A stretch of 13,629 bases of DNA from Chloroflexota bacterium. GTDB lineage: Bacteria > Chloroflexota > Limnocylindria > Limnocylindrales > CSP1-4. The first letter of the stretch is position 1. Every line of letters begins with the position of its first letter. The position numbers and the translations under genes are program-made. Shown in pieces: positions 1 through 6,520 of this stretch. Location of the stretch: NCBI GenBank assembly GCA_013698385.1, contig JACCVB010000332.1, forward strand, positions 1 through 13,629. Direction: 5' to 3'. The notes under the pieces were generated by a model. It ran no database searches. It was not told the DNA's origin and was given only the letters and a program-made list of their open reading frames with translations.

Positions 1-1467
1 GTGGTGATACGTCCCCGGCGTCTCGACGAGGAGGCGCCGGAGCAGCGGCTGCGAGGGGTTGGCCAGTTCCAGGAGCTGGAACACGGTGAGGATCCCGAAC
101 ACGGAGCCAAGGACCGCGAACGTCCCGATCGCCGCGACCGATGACCCCCCGGCCGACACCGCCGAGGCGAACCACAACTCCAGCACGCCCTGGAGGTCGC
201 GCGCGCCCAACAGCGAGAAGACGGACACGACCATCGCGTTCACCACGAACACGACGACCGCGGCCTGGACGAACACCTGGAGTCGATCACCGCGACGCAC
301 GGCCACGATGGCCGCCATCCCGCCCAGGAAGATGTACGTCGCGAATTCGAGCGATGCCCCGTTCTCCAGCGAAGCGCCATTGATCGCCCCGCCGATGATC
401 GCGATGACCGCGATGACGATCGTCGCGACCGACGCGTCGAGGAGGATGGCCAGCAACATGGCGATGGCGGCAGTCGGCAGGAAATAGGGCAGGATCTCGC
501 GACCGGCCGTCACCTTGAGCGCAAGCGCGGCGCCGGCCAGCAGCAACCCGACCAGGACGAGCACGTTGTTGCGATGCCACAGCGTCGGGCGGAACCGCCA
601 GATCCAGGCTAGCAGCATGCCCACGACGAGCACGGACAGCAGGAACCAGCCGGCGAGGCTGGCGAGATCGCTCGCGTTCTCCCCTAGCCCAAGGGCGTCG
701 ATCGTCTCGACGTCCGCGCCGGTCAGCCGCTGGCCGTTGCGCACGATCACCTCGCCCTGGAGGATCTGCACACGGATCGGGCTGACATTCTGGGCCGCAT
801 CGTCCCGGGCCTGGTTGCGCAACTCCTCGCTGTACGAGGAGTTGGGGACGACGAGCGGGCTGATCAGCTCGGCCGCCAGCATCCGCTCGGCTTCATCGAG
901 GTCACCGCCCATCCTGCCGGCCAGTCGCGTCCGCGCCTCCGGCACCTCCGTGTCCCGCAGCTCCGTGCGAAGGGTCGCGTCAAGCACGCGTTGCGCTTCC
1001 GCGCGGACGATCTGCCAGCGGCGCGAGCTCAAGCCGACCAGGGTCGCCCGGGCTTCCTCGGTCAGGCCGGAGATCGCAGATCCGAGGAGGGAGGCACGCT
1101 GCACATCGGTCAGGTCCGCGCTGAAGCTCGTGTCGACCCTCAGCATCCGCGCGTCGAACGCCTTCTGCTGTTCCGCGGCCGTGGCGATGGCCTTGTCCGC
1201 TGTGAAGTCGTAGGTCGGAGGCACGGCAGCGCGGGCGGCGGCCCGAGCCTGCTGGGTCAGGGCGGTGCTCTCGAAGTCCAGCGCCCGAGGAGCCACGATG
1301 TCGCGCGGGGCGAGATCGCCGGCGCGGACCTGGATCGCGTCCTTGGGCAGGATGTCGGCCGCCAGGATGGCCGTCAGGGTGATGATGAGGATGATCGCCG
1401 CGATGCCCAGGCGCGTCGCATCGTTGCGCGTGAAACGGGCGAGCGAAGGGGCGCGCTGGGTCAGCAT
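1..1467 (-). CDS. 7TM-HD family phosphohydrolase (PgpH/YqfF type), partial
   Basis: This leftward frame is open from an ATG at 1465-1467 to the window edge: 489 codons with no stop. The order is a short N-terminal tail, one membrane helix at about residues 20-37, a large extracytoplasmic region to about residue 265, then a run of hydrophobic helices (about 268-465). The last visible residues include LLRRLLVETPGTYHH, the typical lead-in to the cytoplasmic HD domain. This matches the 7TMR-HDED, 7TMR-HD and HD architecture of PgpH/YqfF. In Listeria PgpH the HD domain hydrolyses cyclic di-AMP; here that domain lies outside the window, so activity is inferred from the family. The start is 22 bp after the yqeY stop with no clear ribosome site, so it is probably read as the third gene of the rpsU operon. 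In many genomes ybeY follows; that would be off the left edge. Confidence 0.9.
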   Translation of the reverse strand, partial: MLTQRAPSLARFTRNDATRLGIAAIILIITLTAILAADILPKDAIQVRAGDLAPRDIVAPRALDFESTALTQQARAAARAAVPPTYDFTADKAIATAAEQQKAFDARMLRVDTSFSADLTDVQRASLLGSAISGLTEEARATLVGLSSRRWQIVRAEAQRVLDATLRTELRDTEVPEARTRLAGRMGGDLDEAERMLAAELISPLVVPNSSYSEELRNQARDDAAQNVSPIRVQILQGEVIVRNGQRLTGADVETIDALGLGENASDLASLAGWFLLSVLVVGMLLAWIWRFRPTLWHRNNVLVLVGLLLAGAALALKVTAGREILPYFLPTAAIAMLLAILLDASVATIVIAVIAIIGGAINGASLENGASLEFATYIFLGGMAAIVAVRRGDRLQVFVQAAVVVFVVNAMVVSVFSLLGARDLQGVLELWFASAVSAGGSSVAAIGTFAVLGSVFGILTVFQLLELANPSQPLLRRLLVETPGTYHH

Positions 1468-1489
1468 GGACGGGCCATCGCGACGGCGC

Positions 1490-1969
1490 TCAGTGCCGTC
1501 CGCCGTCGTGGACGGCCAGGTCGTCACGCGCCAGTCGGGCGGCGACGAGGCCGCTGACCAGTTTCCCGTCCGCGCGACCGCGCGTCCTCGGGGAGAGCCA
1601 CCCCATCACCTTGCCGAGATCGCGGGCGGAGCTTGCGCCCGTCTCGGCGATGGCCGTCTCGATGAGGGCACCGACTTCGTCCTCGCTCAGTGCCTGCGGC
1701 AGGTACTGGGCCAGGATTTCGATCTCGGCCTGTTCCTTGCCGGCAAGGTCGGGACGGTTCGCCTTGCTGTAGGCCTCGACCGACTCCCGGCGGGTCTTGA
1801 CCTCGCGGGTCAGCACACCCAAGAATTCGTCATCCGTGAGTGGCTTCTGATTGCGCTTCTCCAGGTTGTACGCCGAGCTCGCGGCCATGCGCAGGACATC
1901 GCGGCGCAGCGCATCACCGCCGCGCATCGCGGCGGTGATGTCGGCCTGGAGCTGTTCTCGAAGGGACAC
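1490..1969 (-). CDS. yqeY: YqeY / GatB-Yqey domain protein
   Basis: A 159-residue helical protein. Its N-terminus (MSLREQLQADITAAMRGGD, then LRRDVLRM) and middle (KQAEIEILAQYLP-like stretch, here KEQAEIEILAQYLPQ) are typical of the YqeY family. These are free-standing relatives of the tail domain of the tRNA amidotransferase subunit GatB. That tail domain contacts tRNA, but the cellular role of YqeY itself is not established. The length is close to the usual 145-155 residues. The start is a GTG at 1967-1969, chosen because it gives the standard family N-terminus. A weak AGGT lies about 12 nt upstream. It sits directly downstream of rpsU, a pairing seen in many phyla, and 22 bp upstream of the PgpH-like gene. 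Confidence 0.93.
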   Translation of the reverse strand: MSLREQLQADITAAMRGGDALRRDVLRMAASSAYNLEKRNQKPLTDDEFLGVLTREVKTRRESVEAYSKANRPDLAGKEQAEIEILAQYLPQALSEDEVGALIETAIAETGASSARDLGKVMGWLSPRTRGRADGKLVSGLVAARLARDDLAVHDGGRH

Positions 1970-2027
1970 CGGTCGTGGCTACCTCGGGCGGTCGCTCTGG
2001 ACGCCCGTGAGGCCGCAGGAGGGTGAG

Positions 2028-2043
2028 GCGGGGATGACCCCGC
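2028..2043 (-). promoter_or_regulatory. Intercistronic hairpin between rpsU and yqeY
   Basis: A perfect inverted repeat, GCGGGG and CCCCGC, with a 4-nt loop (TCAT on the transcribed strand). It begins at the base right after the rpsU stop codon. No T-run follows, so it does not look like a full intrinsic terminator. A hairpin here could protect the 3' end of the short rpsU message or dampen read-through into yqeY, giving more S21 than YqeY. The structure is seen in the sequence; the role is inference. Confidence 0.5.
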
Positions 2044-2229
2044 TCAGCCGGCCTGCGTTCGGGCGTTCTTCTTGCGCTTCGCTTCCTTGCGCTTGCGCTT
2101 CACGGAGGGCTTCTCGTAGTGCTCGCGTCGGCGAGCCTCGGCGAGGATGCCGCTCTGCTGGATCTTCTTGTTGAAGCGGCGCAGGGCGCTCTCGAACGTC
2201 TCGTTCTCTCCCACTCGGACTTCAGCCAA
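2044..2229 (-). CDS. rpsU: 30S ribosomal protein S21
   Basis: A 61-residue, strongly basic protein. It starts AEVRVGENETFESALRRFNK and ends in a Lys/Arg-rich tail (KRKRKEAKRKKNARTQAG). This is the S21 pattern, and the length matches the family. S21 is a small-subunit protein near the anti-Shine-Dalgarno end of 16S rRNA and takes part in initiation. The start is a TTG at 2227-2229. It is supported by GGAGGT with a 9-nt spacer upstream and by the family N-terminus; no in-frame ATG or GTG fits as well. It is the first gene of the rpsU-yqeY-pgpH-like operon, with its own promoter about 100 bp upstream and a leader of about 94 nt. Confidence 0.96.
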   Translation of the reverse strand: MAEVRVGENETFESALRRFNKKIQQSGILAEARRREHYEKPSVKRKRKEAKRKKNARTQAG

Positions 2230-2300
2230 TCGGTGTTCACCTCCCCAGGCCGCGGTTTCGTGCTCAGACGCCCAGGCTCGTGGCCAGCCGACCGGACGCC

Positions 2301-2323
2301 GCTCGGCGGTTTCCCGCCAGAGC
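2301..2323 (-). promoter_or_regulatory. Stem-loop at the predicted 5' end of the rpsU mRNA
   Basis: On the transcribed strand GCTC pairs with GAGC and GGCGG with CCGCC, with one bulged T and a GAAA tetraloop of the stable GNRA class. That makes nine base pairs in 23 nt. Taking position +1 as six bases after the -10 box, the stem starts at or next to the first transcribed base. It could protect the 5' end of the mRNA or act as a binding site for autoregulation by S21. The pairing is seen directly; the role is inferred. Confidence 0.5.
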
Positions 2324-2329
2324 CGCCGG

Positions 2330-2358
2330 AGTGTAGTCGAGGCTCCGGAACGGGTCAA
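2330..2358 (-). promoter_or_regulatory. Sigma-70-type promoter of the rpsU operon
   Basis: On the minus strand a TTGACC box (2353-2358) and a TACACT box (2330-2335) are separated by exactly 17 bp. Both are close to the housekeeping consensus. The predicted transcription start is near 2323, giving a leader of about 94 nt before the rpsU TTG. It is the best-formed complete promoter found in the window. Confidence 0.75.
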
Positions 2359-2397
2359 ATGCGCGAGCCGACCCTCCGGGTGGCCCTGTGCACGTCG

Positions 2398-2403
2398 TAG
2401 GAT
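2398..2403 (+). promoter_or_regulatory. Possible -10 box of a leaderless promoter for the acyl-CoA ligase
   Basis: TAGGAT ends 9 nt before the ATG at 2413, so transcription would start within a few bases of the start codon. There is no good -35 box. The AGGA inside the same hexamer could instead be a distant ribosome-binding site, so the reading is ambiguous. Confidence 0.33.
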
Positions 2404-2412
2404 GCCCCGACG

Positions 2413-4062
2413 ATGCCCGATCCATCCGCCGCCACGCTTCTTGACTTGCTCGATGGCGCCGTTCTCCGGTACGGCGAGCGATCGGCGCTCGGCCTGCGGG
2501 GCGACGATGGCGGCACGACCCACTGGACGTACGGCGACCTCGCTCGCCGCTCTCGGATCGCAGCCTGGCGGTTACGGGCCCTGGACCTCGAGCCGGGCGA
2601 CCGGATCCTGACCTGGAGTCCCAGCACGCCGGAGCTGCCGGCGGCCTACTTCGGGGCGATGCACGCTCGCCTGGTCATCGTGCCCCTGGACCTGCGCATG
2701 TCGCCGGACGCCGTCGAGGGGATCGTCCGTGCCTCGGGCGCGCGCCACCTCATCCTTGGCTCGGGCCGCGACGCCCCCGACCCTCGGGAAGCCGGCCTCG
2801 CCGAGTTCCCGACCACGTCGGTCGAGGCGCTCTGTGCTGAGCCGGCCGCGGACGACCCGGCCTTCCCGCCCGACTGGGTGGCCCGCCAGGCCGCCTGGGG
2901 CCGACCGACCGGGGACGAGACCTTCCAGCTCATCTTCACGAGTGGCACGACCGGCACGCCCAAGGGCGTGATGCTCAGTCACGACAACGTCGTTGCCTCG
3001 ATCGAGTCGTTCCACCGGGTCGTCCCGCCGATGGACCACCGACTCGTCTCGCTCCTGCCGCTGTCGCACCTCCTGGAGCAGGCCGTCGGGCTCTATTACG
3101 CGCTCGACGTCGGGGCGGACATCCTGTATGTCCGGAGCCGTAACCCGCGGGTCATCTTCGATGCGCTGCGCGAGCATCGGGTCACCTCGATGATCGTCGT
3201 TCCTCAGGTGCTCGACCTGTTCTGGAGCGCCATCGAGCGCGAGGTCGTGAAAGCCGGTCGCGCGACGGCGTTCGATCGACTGCGGCGCCTCGCGCGCCAT
3301 CTGCCGTTCGCGCTCCGGCGTCGACTGTTCGCCAGCGTCCATCGCCAGCTCGGCGGCCACTTCCGCCTGTTCGTGTCGTCGGGCGCCTTCCTGCCACCGG
3401 CGCTGCAGGGCGCCTGGGAGGATCTCGGCGTCACCGTCCTGCAGGGCTACGGGGCGACGGAAACCGGCACGGGGACCGCGACCGGATTCGCGGATCACGG
3501 GCCGGGCACGGTCGGGCGGGCGCCTGCCGGGATCGAGATGCGGATCGTGGACGATGGCGAGATCCAGTTCCGAGGGCGGACGGTCTTCGCGGGCTACTGG
3601 AACGCACCGGAGCTGACGGGCCAGGCGTTCACTGACGACGGCTGGTATCGGACCGGCGACCTCGGTCGACTCGACGACGCCGGCCGGCTGGTCCTGTCCG
3701 GCCGGATCAAGGACATCATCGTGCTGCCCAACGGCTTCAACGTGTACCCCGAGGACATCGAGAACGCGCTGCGCGTCGCCGGTGTCCGTGAGGCGGTCGT
3801 GGTCGAGACCGAGCCCGGACGGATCGAAGCCGTCGTCCTCACGCCGACGGACGAGGATCCGGCGGCATTCCGGGCTCGGATCGCGTCGGCGGTCAAGACG
3901 GCCAACGCCTCGCTTGGCCCGAACCAGCGGATCGCCGGCTGGCGTGCCTGGCCGGGCGAGGACTTCCCGCGCACGCACACGCTCAAGGTCAAGCGCGATC
4001 CGGTCCGCCGCTGGGCAGCCAGCGACGCGCCACTCCCCGTGGTCGGCGGCTCGGAACAGTAG
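2413..4062 (+). CDS. AMP-forming acyl-CoA synthetase/ligase (ANL superfamily)
   Basis: A 549-residue adenylate-forming enzyme. It would activate a carboxylic acid with ATP to an acyl-AMP and then to an acyl-CoA thioester. Visible motifs, in order: the phosphate-binding loop FTSGTTGTPKGVMLSHDN (from about residue 175), GYGATETG (about 345-352), YRTGDLG with the ribose-binding Asp (about 412-418), the hinge region LSGRIKDIIVLPNGFNVYPE (about 428-447), and a C-terminal THTLKVKR (about 521-528) that holds the probable catalytic Lys. The arrangement is nearest to long-chain fatty acyl-CoA ligases (FadD/ACSL type), but chain length cannot be read from sequence alone. It is transcribed alone, away from rpsU and toward the lipoprotein gene, whose end lies 15 bp away. 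No beta-oxidation or lipid genes are adjacent. Confidence 0.92.
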   Translation: MPDPSAATLLDLLDGAVLRYGERSALGLRGDDGGTTHWTYGDLARRSRIAAWRLRALDLEPGDRILTWSPSTPELPAAYFGAMHARLVIVPLDLRMSPDAVEGIVRASGARHLILGSGRDAPDPREAGLAEFPTTSVEALCAEPAADDPAFPPDWVARQAAWGRPTGDETFQLIFTSGTTGTPKGVMLSHDNVVASIESFHRVVPPMDHRLVSLLPLSHLLEQAVGLYYALDVGADILYVRSRNPRVIFDALREHRVTSMIVVPQVLDLFWSAIEREVVKAGRATAFDRLRRLARHLPFALRRRLFASVHRQLGGHFRLFVSSGAFLPPALQGAWEDLGVTVLQGYGATETGTGTATGFADHGPGTVGRAPAGIEMRIVDDGEIQFRGRTVFAGYWNAPELTGQAFTDDGWYRTGDLGRLDDAGRLVLSGRIKDIIVLPNGFNVYPEDIENALRVAGVREAVVVETEPGRIEAVVLTPTDEDPAAFRARIASAVKTANASLGPNQRIAGWRAWPGEDFPRTHTLKVKRDPVRRWAASDAPLPVVGGSEQ

Positions 4063-4077
4063 GTCGGCCGGCGGCCC

Positions 4078-4686
4078 TCAGCTCGGGACGTCGACCGCGC
4101 TACCCAGGGTCTCGAGCGCAGCCTGGATATCCGGCGCTGCCGGGTCCCTGGCGCCCTCTGGATCCCAGCTGTAGGTGACCACGGTGCTGCCCAGCAGCCG
4201 GATGACGTGGCGAGACCCAAGGGAAGACTGGACCCGCGCCGGGCCGGTCGCGAGGTAGGCCGCCTGGGCGGAGGCCCCTTCGGTCGCCGCCCCGGGATCG
4301 GCGAATTCGTAGACGACGATGAATCCCTGGCCGGGATCAGCTGGCAGCACGACCTGATAGACGGCCCGCGGCACGACGGCCATGACCGGGCTCTCCGGCG
4401 GACGAAACGGTGCCTGCGTGTCGGTCAGGACGAGGTTTCGCGTGCCCAGCACGCGCACGAGTTCGGCACGCGTCGGTTCGATCGCCGGGCTCACGGTGCG
4501 ATTCGGTCCGATCGAGGAGAGCGGGAAGGTCGCGGCCGGTTCCTGGTCACCAGACGTGACGGGGCGGTCCGCGTTTCCGGCGCATCCGGCCACTGCGGCG
4601 GCGAGGGCGATGGCCGCAAACGCAGAGGCCACGGCGGCGGTCCGTCGAGGCGTTCCGCGCGGGCGAGCTGAAGTCCTTCCGCTCAT
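4078..4686 (-). CDS. Putative secreted lipoprotein, function unknown
   Basis: A 202-residue protein. The N-terminus has several Arg residues, then a hydrophobic stretch (about 17-34) ending in the lipobox VAGC with Cys35, the expected lipidation site. The mature part has no recognised motif: a Pro/Thr-rich linker and a compact domain with alternating hydrophobic strands (such as AVYQVVLPA and GFIVVYEFAD), plus SRHVIRLLGSTVVTYSW near the end. It is probably anchored on the outer face of the cytoplasmic membrane. Its ATG overlaps the stop of the HIT gene in an ATGA (4-bp overlap), so translation is likely coupled. It is the last gene of the dnaJ operon and converges with the acyl-CoA ligase. 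No function is proposed. Confidence 0.82.
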   Translation of the reverse strand: MSGRTSARPRGTPRRTAAVASAFAAIALAAAVAGCAGNADRPVTSGDQEPAATFPLSSIGPNRTVSPAIEPTRAELVRVLGTRNLVLTDTQAPFRPPESPVMAVVPRAVYQVVLPADPGQGFIVVYEFADPGAATEGASAQAAYLATGPARVQSSLGSRHVIRLLGSTVVTYSWDPEGARDPAAPDIQAALETLGSAVDVPS

Positions 4687-5063
4687 CCGGGCGGCCAGCT
4701 GAGGCGGCGCCCGCCGAGCAGATGCACGTGCAGATGATCGACCGACTGACCGCCCCAGGTGCCCACGTTCGAGACAAGTCGATAGCCCGCGTCAGCGATG
4801 CCTTCGCTCCGAGCCAGCGTGGCGGCGACCGCGAACAATCGACCGAGGAGCGGTCCATCGTCCTCGCTCAGGTCGAGCGCCGAGGCGATATGACGGCGTG
4901 GGATCAGGAGCAGGTGGGTCGGCGCAGCCGGTGCGATGTCGCGGATCGCGATGAGGTCATCGTCCTCATGGAGCATGGCGGAAGGGATCGTACCGGCGGC
5001 GAGCCGGCAGAACAGGCAATCGGTCGTGGGCGGCTCGTCGGTCGTCGGCGGCTGGTCGGTCAT
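4683..5063 (-). CDS. HIT family (histidine triad) nucleotide hydrolase, HinT-like
   Basis: A 126-residue protein with the histidine triad HLHVHLL at about residues 110-116, the nucleotide-phosphate-binding and catalytic site of the family. It also has CLFC (Cys16, Cys19) before RLAAGTIPS, typical of HinT-type members that bind zinc. HinT proteins hydrolyse phosphoramidates such as AMP-lysine and aminoacyl-adenylates; the natural substrate here is not known. The ATG at 5061-5063 was chosen because the upstream reading frame lies inside the preceding gene and because GGTGA stands just before it. An acidic PPTTD tandem (residues 5-15) precedes the fold. It is 5 bp after the membrane-protein gene and overlaps the lipoprotein gene by 4 bp. 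HIT genes near dnaJ/prmA and rpsU are common in other phyla. Confidence 0.93.
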   Translation of the reverse strand: MTDQPPTTDEPPTTDCLFCRLAAGTIPSAMLHEDDDLIAIRDIAPAAPTHLLLIPRRHIASALDLSEDDGPLLGRLFAVAATLARSEGIADAGYRLVSNVGTWGGQSVDHLHVHLLGGRRLSWPPG

Positions 5064-5068
5064 GTCAC

Positions 5069-5530
5069 TCACCAGATCGCCGGCTTCGTGCTCATCAGGA
5101 ACCCGATCGTCCCGACCAGCCCAGCCATGAGATACGACACGTACCGCTGGCGTCGTGCCCGATCCTTCCACGTCCGATCATCCGGCGCCGCCCGGATCCC
5201 GATGAGCCGGCGGAGGTTGGGCCGCTGGATGAAGAACGCGATGGCGAGATTGGCGAAGTAGATCGCGAGCGCGACCAGGAGCCACGGCTGTTGCAGCATC
5301 GTCGGCCCGAGGATGGCGATGAGCCCGAGGCCGGTCAGCGCCAGGCCCGCCCCGATGATGACCGTCCCGTGGGTCTGTGCCACGAGGAGGGTGCGCACCA
5401 CCGGGCTATCGGAGTCGACCGTGGCCCGCCGCGCGCGCAGCGTGAACGGAAGCAGGATCGACGGGAGGAACAGGCTGATAGCCAGCACGATGTGGCTGAC
5501 CAGCAGGACCGGGAACAGGTTCAGGGACAT
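5069..5530 (-). CDS. Small four-helix membrane protein (DUF2269/CopD-like)
   Basis: A 153-residue hydrophobic protein with four predicted membrane helices at about residues 5-30, 53-75, 82-101 and 131-148, and basic loops. His13 (in SHIVLAI) and His54 (in QTHGTVIIG) lie within or beside helices 1 and 2. That is reminiscent of DUF2269/CopD-type proteins, where such His residues may bind haem or metal, but the match is by eye and the function is unknown. The ATG at 5528-5530 begins 10 bp inside the end of prmA, so it is translationally coupled to prmA and may also have its own start signal (TACAAT box). It occupies the place where rsmE is often found in this gene cluster. Confidence 0.78.
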   Translation of the reverse strand: MSLNLFPVLLVSHIVLAISLFLPSILLPFTLRARRATVDSDSPVVRTLLVAQTHGTVIIGAGLALTGLGLIAILGPTMLQQPWLLVALAIYFANLAIAFFIQRPNLRRLIGIRAAPDDRTWKDRARRQRYVSYLMAGLVGTIGFLMSTKPAIW

Positions 5531-6513
5531 CGCTTTTCGATTGTAGGCGCCACCTTCGCCGCACCGTCGAGGTACCCGCACTCATGGTCGCGGAGTGAGG
5601 CTTCGAGCGCGACCCACTCCCCTTCCGCCGCCCGATCGGTGACCATCAACCCGGCCGCCTCGAACGCCTGCCGGACCTCCGCCTCGCGGTCGATGAAGAT
5701 GCCCGACGCCAGCAGCGTCCCGCCAGGCTGAAGTTCGGCGGCCAGGGCCGGGGCCAGCGGCACGAGCACGCCGGCGATCAGGTTGGCCAGCACGACGTCC
5801 CACGCACCGTCCCCGCTCGGCAGGCTCGCGACCCGGGCGCGAACTCGCCGGACGAGTCGATTGCGTCGAGCATTCGCGACGGTCGACTCGATGGCGATCG
5901 GGTCCGTGTCGAGACCCAGGGCGCTCGCGGCACCGAGCTTGATCGCGGCGATGGCGAGGATCCCCGAGCCACAGCCCACGTCCAGCACGCGGGTCTGCGC
6001 GACGGCCCCGCGATCCGCCAGTCGCTCCAGCATCGCCAGGCACAGTCGCGTCGTCGGATGAAGCCCCGTCCCGAACGCCATCCCCGGGTCGAGCGCGAGG
6101 ACGACGTCGTCGGGCGCGCGGCGGTGACGGCGCCAGGACGGCCGGATGACCAGCCGGCGACCAACCCGAAGGACCGGGAAGTGCGCCTTCCAGGCGGACG
6201 CCCAGTCCTCCTCGTGCACGATCTGCGTCCGCAACTCGCCGATGGGCCGCAGCCCAAAGGCCTGAAGGTGACCGAGCGCCATGCCGACCTGGGCCGCGGC
6301 CGTCTCCGCCGCGGCGGCGTCGCCTGCCGGCACATACGCCCGGACGGTCGCTGGCCGAGTCGGGTCCACGCGCGCCTCCAGGCCTTCCGCCACGAGCTCG
6401 AACGCGGGCTCGACCGTCGTTCCGCCACTGGCCACCCGGCCCAGGATCTCGCTGATCGTCTCGACGGCTTCGAGATCGGCCTCGACCGCCAGCTCGAGCC
6501 AGGCCGCGGTCAC
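5521..6513 (-). CDS. prmA: Ribosomal protein L11 methyltransferase
   Basis: A 330-residue class I methyltransferase, which uses S-adenosylmethionine to methylate ribosomal protein L11. The N-terminal substrate domain (about 1-115; WLELAVEADLEAVE) is followed by DPGMAFGTGLHPTTRLCL (about 142-159), motif I VLDVGCGSGILAIAA (177-191), the acidic residue in LGLDTDP (199-205) and VLANLIAG (241-248), where PrmA carries its NLI/NI-A signature. The start is a GTG at 6511-6513, 7 bp after the dnaJ stop. It is the only start giving the standard N-terminus, and no Shine-Dalgarno sequence is seen, so coupling to dnaJ is likely. The last 20 or so residues (after SLRDHEC) go beyond the usual end and overlap the next gene by 10 bp. 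dnaJ-prmA order is widely conserved. Confidence 0.94.
   Translation of the reverse strand: MTAAWLELAVEADLEAVETISEILGRVASGGTTVEPAFELVAEGLEARVDPTRPATVRAYVPAGDAAAAETAAAQVGMALGHLQAFGLRPIGELRTQIVHEEDWASAWKAHFPVLRVGRRLVIRPSWRRHRRAPDDVVLALDPGMAFGTGLHPTTRLCLAMLERLADRGAVAQTRVLDVGCGSGILAIAAIKLGAASALGLDTDPIAIESTVANARRNRLVRRVRARVASLPSGDGAWDVVLANLIAGVLVPLAPALAAELQPGGTLLASGIFIDREAEVRQAFEAAGLMVTDRAAEGEWVALEASLRDHECGYLDGAAKVAPTIEKRCP
5540..5545 (-). promoter_or_regulatory. Possible internal -10 box before the membrane-protein gene
   Basis: On the minus strand TACAAT ends 9 nt before the ATG of the small membrane protein, inside the 3' end of prmA. No Shine-Dalgarno sequence stands before that ATG. A start here would give a nearly leaderless mRNA for the membrane protein, HIT and lipoprotein genes, independent of dnaJ-prmA. 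No good -35 box was found. Confidence 0.4.
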
Positions 6514-6520
6514 GACCCGG

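Noticed and set aside
2572..3978. A very long leftward frame (468 codons) antisense to the acyl-CoA ligase.
   Set aside because: The rightward frame has all ligase motifs. The antisense product is Arg/Asp/Gly-rich without any recognisable domain; long antisense frames are normal at this GC content.
4063..4077. Possible bidirectional terminator between the convergent ligase and lipoprotein genes.
   Set aside because: Only 15 bp of GC-rich sequence with a short GGCC-type palindrome and no T-run on either strand; too little to call.
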